Shown here in pieces: positions 56,581 through 64,000 of a stretch of DNA of 64,000 bases. Source of the DNA: Avena insularis. Its lineage: Eukaryota > Streptophyta > Magnoliopsida > Poales > Poaceae. The notes below the pieces were generated by a model. It saw only the letters and a program-made list of their open reading frames with translations. It did not search any database and was not told where the DNA came from. A program made the translations under genes and the position numbers. Position 1 is the first letter of the stretch. Each line of letters begins with the position of its first letter. The DNA lies in the NCBI GenBank assembly GCA_023614405.1, contig CM042684.1:473255650-473319649 (forward strand), given 5' to 3'.

Positions 56581-57633
56581 GAGATCCATGAAGGTGAGTG
56601 TGGTCACCATGCTGCAGCCAAATCTTTAGTGGCAAAAGCTTTCCGACACGGATTTTTCTGGCTTACAGGCAGATGCCAAACGGCTGGTCAAGACGTGCAA
56701 TGGCTGCCAAAAGTACGCTAAACAAGCTCACATTCTGGCTGATCAGCTGCGAACAATACCTATAACATGGCCTTTCGCAGTCTAGGGGCTTGACATGGTA
56801 GGACCGTTTAAGCGGGCAGTAAGTGGGTTTACACACCTCTTAGTAATGGTGATAAATTCACCAAATGGATTGAGGCTAAACCCGTCACTAGTTGTGATGG
56901 AGCAACAGCTAGAAGATTTGTTGAGGATGTTATAATCCGATACGGTTATCCGCATAGTATTATCACGGACAATGGGAGTAACTTTTCTATGGGAGAGCTT
57001 GCCGAATTCTGCAATGAACAAAATATCTGGCTTGACATTGCGTCAGTCGCACATCCACAAGCTAATGGACAAGTCGAAAGAGCAACTGGTTTAATCTTGC
57101 AGGGCCTAAAACCGAGACTCGAAGCACCACTACGACGTGCTGCGGGGGCTTGGGCAGAAGAATTACCTTCAGTAATATGGAGTTTGCGAACAACTCCAAA
57201 CAGGTCAACTGGATACACACCTTTCTTCTTGGTCTATGGCGCAGAAGCAGTTCTTCCTAGTGATTTGATTCACACTTCTCCTAGAGTGGCCGCGTATATT
57301 GAAGAGGATGCCGAAATTTTTCGACAAAATGATCTCGACTTAGTCGAAGAAGTTCGTGTTGTTGCTAAGATGAGGTCAACAGCCTATCAGCAGAAGTTAC
57401 GCAAGTATCATAGCCAGAGAGTCAGAAACCGGTCTTTCAATAAGGGCGATTTGGTTCTCCGGCTTGTGCAGCAAAGAAAGCACAAACTTTCCCCAGTATG
57501 GGAAGGGCCATTGTTAGTTAGTCGAGTATTGCACAATGGTTCATACTATCTAACTGATATGCGGCCAGTCAAAGAAAGCCTGCTACTAAGAAGAGAAAGA
57601 GAGCTGGAGGCAGTACAAATCTGGATGAGTTAG
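56581..57633 (+). pseudogene. Tat-like integrase
   Basis: The zinc-binding part (HEGECGHHAAAKS, then a broken CxxC) at 56585-56720 is disrupted. The core has GLDMVGPF near 56790, then ITDNGSNF near 56960 and QVERA near 57070, supplying the D-D-E residues. A frame of 214 codons is open to TAG at 57631 with the tail WEGPLLVSRVLHNGSYYL. No chromodomain follows, in contrast to the Tekay element. Confidence 0.85.
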
Positions 57634-58258
57634 ACAGACCATGGAATATTGCTCAGCTACGTCCCTTTTATTCTTAGTTCACTTTTCTTTATAATCATAT
57701 ATGTGTACATGTTCAATGAGAAATAAAGTCTTGGTTCCCTCAAAATCTTTCTGAGAAGTTTTTACCATCTTATTTCCGAATGATCATGTCACAGTCGAAA
57801 ATCCTAGAATACTTGAAAGTACTTTATGCTCATGTTTGTTCTGGTTTAGATTTCTGATTCTAAAATTGATACCTTTGGGTATAAATCAAAATTTTCTAGT
57901 CTATACTTTGGTTATTTGTCTGATTGCTGGATGCGGGCATTTTCCGAGTAGTGAATTGTTGGTACTGGAAGCTGGCTTTGTTTTCCGAGTTTAAAATGGT
58001 TTAGCAATTGAGCTCTGTTGCTCAGCAAAGTTTCCGTGCTGAAAGTTGGCCGGCTCACGAAAGGGACGAGGCGGAAAACCAGATAAACGATAAGTGCAGA
58101 CAAAAATTACAAGTGCTTATGCAAACATTTCAGGCACATAAAATCAAAGCCAAAAGTGCTGAATAGATAAATTAAAACTTTGCACTAGCAAAAGTATTGT
58201 ACTACTTATTTACAGATCCAAATTGTTTTTTAGAATAACATATTGTTCTTCTGATACT
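57634..58258. other. Spacer between integrase and the antisense gene
   Basis: This is an A/T-rich stretch without a coding frame. It should contain the 3' ends of both the sense pol transcript and the antisense gene. AATAAA at 57722-57727 (plus) is a possible polyadenylation signal. Confidence 0.5.
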
Positions 58259-61200
58259 CTATGATGCAGGGGGAGAGGTAGGAGCTGCCGGCTCGCTGGA
58301 TACATCGGCCTCAGCTTGATAACGTTCCGAGATGTTCAAATCCGATATGGTTTGATCATCGTCGGAAACTTCAACTGTTTCTTCGGAAGGCGGAGGCGGT
58401 GTGTCCACGCGGGTGAAGAAAGGAGTGTCGTAGCTGGTCAAATCAGCTACGTGGCACCCATATCCGGCGCAGGAGTCCATGATGGCCTTGATGTCTTGTT
58501 CATGTCCATCTTCGTCCACTTTGTAGTACCCTCTGGTTACTTGCCAGATCTCCAAGTTTACATGGTGGCTCATAACCATGGTGAGAGCGTTTTGCACTGC
58601 GGTTCGCACATAGGACATGTTCCAGTCCTGAACAAGCTGTAGCATATCCTTGGACTTGTCTCGCACCTCAAAACCGGACATGCTATGCATATCCGGAACC
58701 TTGAGAACTTCGCCAATATCTTCGAGGGATTGGCGGAAGTCATGCAGCAAATCACCGACTTGCGTAAGCTAGCTGGTGCGAGACTTGGTAGAGGTTCAGT
58801 ATGTCAAGTTCAGAGGACCTGCGCATATAATGCAAAGGGTAAGTCAAGAAAACCAGGACTCCAAAGAGTCTGAAGATGCAGATAAGTCAGAAAAAGGGAA
58901 ACATACCAAAGATGACATCGTCGACTTTGGCCTTCTCTTCACGAAGACTCTGGAGTTCATCCCGAAGTGCCTCAGAAATGTCCTTTTCTATGAATAGCTC
59001 ATTGCTAAGATCCGAGATTTTCTTATCTTGAAGCGTAAACTTGCGATCACGCTCATCGGTGGCCATGGAGGTGGATTCGAGAATTTGAGCAATGCTCTTC
59101 TCATGATCTGCCTTAAGCTTATCTAGCTCTTGGCGAAGTTCTTTGTTCTCCACCACCAAGGTCTTAAGATTCTTGCCCTCCTCGATCATAGCGTAGGACT
59201 GTTTTAGCAGTGTTGCAAGTCAAAATAACAGACAGTTCAACAAAAATTCGACTATGAAATAAAAGACAAGGTTTGAATTTCAGAATGTTTACCTTCGGCC
59301 TCATCCTTGGAAACCTTCAGCTGTGCATTTTCAAGCCGGAGAGCTTTGAACTCTTTCCGCTTGTTGCAAACATTCTTCAAAAAATCCTGGTTATAGGAAT
59401 ATACTTTCTATAAGTCAGAATACCCAGAGTTAGAAGTCTACTAAAGACTCGGGCTAATATTTTTACTAATATCAGCACGAGCCTTGGGGGCTACACTAGT
59501 TCATTCTTTGGCATCCTAAGGAAGCATAAAACCGGGTTTGATTTTCCAGCTTCATGCTTGGGGGCTAGAGGATATGATATGAAATAAGGAAAAATGGGAG
59601 TTGGAATTATGACTTACATATTGCTTGCGAATGAGTTTGTCTAAACTCGAATTCACCTCGGTGGCAACCTTCTCGGCAAAAGTTAGGGGGATCACTGGAG
59701 CAGTTGGAAGCACGACGGACCTTATCTTCTCGTCGCAAAGACGAACTTGTTCAAGAAGATCAGAGTGTTTGATATCCTCTGCTTCTTGCGCCTCTTGTTC
59801 GGCAGAGAGAGTTCGCCTCTCTAGGCATTCTCGGGTCAGCTGTTGAATCTCCTCCATAGACTTCCGAGATAAGCCAAGCTTGGCAAGTCCCGGATTGTCC
59901 AGGAGATTCTCGGCAAAGGTCTCTTCCGAGAGATCATTACCCGAGGAGGGTTCACCCTTATCAACACCTGAGTCACTCATGGTGACATCAATTTGTGATT
60001 CAAGGATTGCTGGCTCTGACAGTTGAGCCGGATCTTCTACAATAGTCGGAGATGGAATAATCTCTGATGCTGCAGAAGGATGAGGGGCAGGAGTCGGAGG
60101 AACCATGGCAGGAGAAGCCAGTTTGAGCTTCGACTGTCGCAGAGGCTTCGCGGCAGTTTCCTTCCCTTTGCCCTTGATGAGTTGTTTAGCTCTGAGAAAA
60201 TAATAGAACAAAGAACATTAATTTCGGAAGGAATTACGAGTAAAATACAAGGACCTTATGAGGAAAGATTACCTCTTCATAACAGGCACTTCTTTGGTGC
60301 CGATGGCCAATGCCGGAGCCTTGCATTCCCGAGGAACGACATCCGGCATTGGGACCAATTCACCCTTGTTCTTAGAAAACTCAGGAGGATATCCCTCGAT
60401 AGGAGTGAACTCCAACTCGGGGAGGTCAGCAAGCTAAAAAGGAAAAGTATCTCAGTATTGCAAAAATAAAATAAAAATGAGCACGTAAAAAGAGTTACTG
60501 CTGAAGTTTACCGGCACAACAGGATTTTCCGATGTATGCATGTCTAGGGACAACTCCGGAATCTTCCTCTCGATCCACTCCCTTATCAGCCATTTTATTT
60601 GGCTTACATAATCTTTGGATTTAAGGATTTGGAGCTAATGCGGAGGGAGTCATTCTTCGACGACGTGATCGAGTGCATCATTCGATCTCCATGATGTTGA
60701 AGAGGTTGGATCCGGCGCGCCACCCAGCATTGAACTAAGTCGGACCCTTTCAGGCCCTTGTGCTTCATCAGGTATTCGATCCGTCTCTTGGCGAGAAACA
60801 GATCGTCACTGAGAGTCGGAGCAACCTCGTCCCAGGACTCTTGGGGCATGGCGGCTCCATCGACGAAAGCCGGCAAAGCAGTATCTTTGCCGGGAGCGGG
60901 GATATCCTTGTGGTAGAAAAAAGTAGACGGGCATTGTTTGACCGAATCACTTGCCATGATCCGGGGATAAACGCGCTCACGTCTAACCGAAAAACTAATG
61001 CTACCGGTAATATAAGGATTACCGGCAGTGATGGAATTTCTCCGGACATGAAAATAGTACCGGAAAAGAGTAAGGCTCGGCCTAATGCCGAGATACCCCT
61101 CGCACAAAGAGGCGTACGCACTCATCTCTAAGATGGAGTTCGGAGGGAGATGGTGGAGATGAACACCATAATGATCTATAACCTCGGAAAATAAATCCGA

Positions 61201-61400
61201 GGGGGGAAAGGAAATACCTCTGTCAAGGTGAGTGCCGACATGCACTCGCTCGTCGTCGTGGGGGTTGGGGACGATTTTGCCGAAGCCGCTCCGCTAGTCA
61301 CCAGCGCGGAGGAGTCCTTCGTCTTCAATGACTTGGAGTTTGGGATCATCCAGGACGCAGGAGATCCAAACTCCACGGTGGCTCTCTTTCTCTACCACTA
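58259..61400 (-). pseudogene. Antisense spliced accessory gene of the Tat-like element (copy 2)
   Basis: On the minus strand the N-terminal exon region (about 61376-60608) has the Transposase_28-type domain: FPPSDLFSEVIDHYGVHLHHL and SLCEGYLGIRPS. A frame change near 61240 breaks its start. Later exons with plausible GT-AG borders encode an acidic/Ser/Pro part with KGKGK (60211 to about 59617), coiled-coil parts (about 59388-59293 and 59198-58905; ELRQELDKLKADHEKS) and a C-terminal exon (about 58750-58259; LHDFRQSLEDIGEVL to SPPAS and a stop). The last four exons have no stops. The same domain order occurs in copy 1 at 26942-30352. The position between pol and the 3' LTR, opposite to pol, fits extra ORFs known in Tat-lineage elements. 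Confidence 0.65.
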
Positions 61401-61965
61401 CTACCGTCGCTGCCACTACCGCCGCCGCTACCAAGCCAGAGGATGATGAGGAAGCCAGTCTTCCGGTACGCCGGTGACCTTAGATGGGCGACGCTGGAGG
61501 TGTTTTTTTCTAGAGGCAGTGGAGCGCTAGGTTCATGGGAGGCGTAAAGGAGAAGGAAACGGTGCTGAGAACTGGTGAAGAAGTTAGGGAGAAGAATCCA
61601 CACCACTTATATCCGCCAGGCGTGTCAAGATTCGTGTAAACGCTACAATGAATGTGCCACGCGTCGTGGAAAGGACGGGGAAACCTCCGCGCGATGATTA
61701 CGCCACCTCGATCTCCACGCACGCATTGAAACGGCGCCTTGGTTCCGCGAAAGGCGAACCCACCAACGGTCGTGCTGATAGGAAATGTCTGTAAGTGACG
61801 TGACTTGACCATGACTGTTGTCAGATTACGTCAGAGACCAAGTTCTGGCTTAGTTTGAGTTTCTTTTGTTTGAAGTTTTAGGAACCCTTCAAGATTTTGC
61901 AAGCCGAAGATCAAGCTAGATGATGATGAATCTGAGTTTGGATCTTGGAGGCTTCCGGGGGATGC
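61401..61965. other. Region between the antisense gene and the 3' LTR, with polypurine tract
   Basis: It probably holds the promoter of the antisense gene and its 5' leader. The purine-rich 'ggaggcttccgggggatgc' just before 61966 is the likely polypurine tract. No coding frame. Confidence 0.5.
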
Positions 61966-62110
61966 TATTGGGGATATACTTTTCGGGTATCCTCATAGTT
62001 CCTCACTGACTAGGGTGGCCCACTTTGGGTTAGAGCTTTGCTTCATGGGCGGCCCACTCAGGGAGAAGATACGGAGTCTAGTCCGGCTACAGGAAGGCCC
62101 AGAAGACTTA
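61966..62110 (+). repeat. 3' LTR remnant of the Tat-like element
   Basis: It matches the first 145 bp of 43281-43798 and stops after 'cccagaagacttac'. The remaining 370 bp are gone, together with the adjoining part of the Sabrina-like LTR. Confidence 0.85.
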
Positions 62111-62449
62111 CTATGGACCCTGGTCCTTTCTTTTACTATTAATCTACAATCTACCATTTACTATTTTCTGTTTACTTTCTGCAAGCAATTACTATCTTCC
62201 ACACAATACATTTAATCCTTTGTTTTCAGCAAAACCGGTGAGATTAACAACCTCACTTTAAGTTGGGGGCAAAGTTCTGGGGGTTGTGGTGTGCAGGATT
62301 CCAAGTTGGAAACAACACCTTGGAGGTGTTTCCTTGCTCCTACTGGTTCGATAACCTTGGTTTCATAACTGAGGGAAAACTCGCTGTTGTGCTCATCATA
62401 CCTTCCTCTTTGGGTTCCCCAACAAGCTCGAGTATATTTTGAGCCATCA

Positions 62450-63784
62450 ATATGCCCTAGAGGCAATCATGTATGATGATATTCCCTAAAGTATTCATAA
62501 AGTTATTAAGTTGTCTTTGTACGAACGTTTAATATATATCATCAAATACGTGATTCGGTTGTGGAACTATATATTCATGTTGTTCATATTAGATGTCCTT
62601 AGTCGTTGAGGTTGTGCTGGACACACAACTTATACTAATGTGAAATTTGGCTGATGACTCAGTTCCACTTGTCATGGGCATGGTGATGCTATTCCAACTT
62701 ACACGGACTCGGCTAAAGAGTTTAGCGAGTAGGACTAACCCACGGTTGAGATGCAACGAGCATGTTTTGATTTACAGTCTCAAGCAATGGAATCCTTTGA
62801 CCTGAGGTGATCGCATCATCCGAGTTGTGGATCACCAACTTAGGTTCTATCAAATGGTGTTCCGTAAATGGCCAGTTATAAAGGTAGAGTTCAAGTTGGT
62901 TGTGAAACAAGTTGTGTGACTTGGATTACCAATATGGGATATGCCCCTTCATAATGGAGAGATATTCTTTGGTCCCTCTTGTGTGATTCAGAAGCATGGC
63001 CACGCGCGACTCAGTTAAGTGTTAACTGAGGAGTTGGACTAAGGGTTAGTCCAGTGAATCATATATCACGGAACAAGAAGAGAGTTAAGCTATTAAAGGG
63101 ATGGCAACAACTTGCCTATAGCTTGACAAGGTATATCGTGTGGCAAGGGACTTGGACGAAAATCACATTGAATGTTGTCTTCTAGACTTTATGACACTTG
63201 TGAGTTGGCACGTCTTGCTAGATGCCACTACCATATATCGACTTGAGACCAAGTGTTCATGAGAGTGAGTTGGACTCAGAGCCATGACGGGATACTTGGA
63301 GGAGTATCTCATGTCGTTTCCAGGTGTACATGAACCTACAAGGTCACAAACTTAAGGGTTAGGAGCCCATGTGGATTAGATCCATGTGGCAATTGGGGTA
63401 CAGCCTAAACGGTCCTCAAACGTTGATCCCAACTAGGGTTGGAGTGACAAGGGATAGTCCCTGACCTATTTGTCACTTTTTTCCACTCCCAAATCGGTTT
63501 AGATAGGATCTAGCAATCCCCTTCCTGTGCTCCTTCCTGTACGTGTGGTAAGGCATTGCACGTGCGTTGATGGAGACAAAGGAGTTTGTGGGTATATGGC
63601 GAAGGAGTTCGTGGCGATCTGGAGGAGCTGTTCGTGAGATCGATCAACACTACATCAACTAGAACGCTTCATCGATAATTCGCACATGCGCGTCTAGTGG
63701 TAAATCTCGTGGCCTATTAGCTGAGCTGGATCTTGGGAGTACCACGTAGGATAAAAGGTTTGTTTATCTGCCTGTGGCCCAACG
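62450..63784 (+). repeat. Main part of the copia 5' LTR
   Basis: It continues the LTR begun at 43097. Removing the duplicated atatg gives about 1.34 kb. The end is 'gtggcccaacg', probably CCCAACA before a mutation. Confidence 0.7.
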
Positions 63785-63785
63785 G

Positions 63786-63796
63786 TGGTATTAGAG
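63786..63796 (+). other. Primer-binding site of the copia element
   Basis: TGGTATTAGAG starts two bases after the LTR's last clear bases. It resembles the Met-tRNA primer complement TGGTATCAGAG with one change. Confidence 0.7.
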
Positions 63797-64000
63797 AGAA
63801 AGCTTCTGGTTTTAGGCTCTTGATCTGTGCATATGTGATATGCATGAGGTGGTAGATTGGATCTACTTAGGCCTCCGGTAACAGATCTATGAGATAGATC
63901 GGTTTTGTGCAAGATTGATTAGATCAATCACACTCGGGGTGCATGGAAGATAATGTGTGGATGGTCAATAAGATTGGCCAGATACGCACAGGGATCAGAT
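63797..64000 (+). other. Copia leader, continuing beyond the window
   Basis: This is the untranslated leader of the copia element. No gag start is seen before the window ends. Confidence 0.55.

Larger units (their letters stand above)
43281..62110 (+). mobile_element. Tat-like Ty3/gypsy element with antisense accessory gene
   Basis: The order is 5' LTR, Lys-tRNA primer site, gag, protease, RT, RNase H (split by a nested element), a further region, integrase without chromodomain, an antisense spliced gene, and the first 145 bp of a 3' LTR. This order and the DGGS protease fit the Tat lineage. Many stops and frameshifts are present. Confidence 0.85.
43110..62449 (+). repeat. Sabrina-like LTR, probably solo, split by a Tat-like element
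   Basis: The left piece 43110-43280 starts TGATACGTTGTAAACGTATC. The right piece 62111-62449 matches 5410-5780 of the first LTR and ends GAGCCATCA. Together they lack about 1.07 kb of the LTR, lost with the right end of the Tat-like element at 62110/62111. No internal Sabrina sequence is present. Confidence 0.8.
43097..64000 (+). mobile_element. Copia retrotransposon, 5' LTR and leader, heavily nested
   Basis: The LTR begins TGTTAGGAATATG at 43097, is interrupted after 13 bp, and resumes at 62450 with atatgccctagaggcaatc. It ends at about 63784 before a Met-tRNA primer site. The internal leader continues past the window end; no coding part is visible. Confidence 0.7.

Overview
The window is intergenic chromatin of a large grass genome, almost certainly Triticeae (wheat, Aegilops, barley or rye group). 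It is a mosaic of nested LTR retrotransposons with Triticeae-type LTRs, a few DNA transposons and scraps of low-copy genes. I see no intact cellular gene, no rRNA or tRNA gene, and no CRISPR. Family names such as Sabrina/WHAM-like are from memory of Triticeae repeats and are tentative. Lineages (Tekay, Tat) rest on domain order, motifs, primer sites and LTR structure seen here.

Left block (1-31691). A plus-strand Sabrina-like gypsy element (1-5780, 5' part outside the window) sits in the 5' LTR of a plus-strand Tekay-type chromovirus (5781-26941). The Tekay element has a Met-tRNA primer site, an extra ORF before gag, gag-PR-RT-RNase H-IN-chromodomain and a 4-kb 3' LTR. Its gag is split by a minus-strand tandem of Sabrina/WHAM-like elements (7832-19132: LTR-internal-LTR-internal-LTR). 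The Tekay element in turn sits in the 3' part of a Tat-like element (26942 to about 31307), whose antisense, intron-containing accessory gene is still readable. That element borders a CACTA terminus (to 31691).

Middle block (31692-43096) is lower-copy. It holds a truncated Sabrina/WHAM-like LTR, a repeat-associated GC-rich ORF region, a NAC-like transcription factor fragment, minus-strand exons including an RRM exon with a stop codon, a PIF/Harbinger-like element (38748-41517) carrying a copia solo LTR, and a Stowaway MITE.

Right block (43097-64000) is a four-level nest. A copia 5' LTR starting at 43097 is interrupted after 13 bp by a Sabrina-like LTR (TSD atatg). That LTR is split by a Tat-like element (43281-62110, Lys-tRNA primer site, again with an antisense spliced accessory gene). 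The Tat RNase H region is split by a compact minus-strand Sabrina/WHAM-like element (49325-55942, perfect TSD gctgg).

Nearly all coding regions carry stops or frameshifts. The exceptions are a 500-codon gag-protease, a 267-codon fused non-autonomous ORF, a 314-codon gag and stretches of the antisense accessory genes. The most interesting signals are those antisense spliced genes, the extra ORF before Tekay gag, duplicated primer-binding sites with apparent growth of the LTR, and a repeated PPT-like motif with a hairpin.
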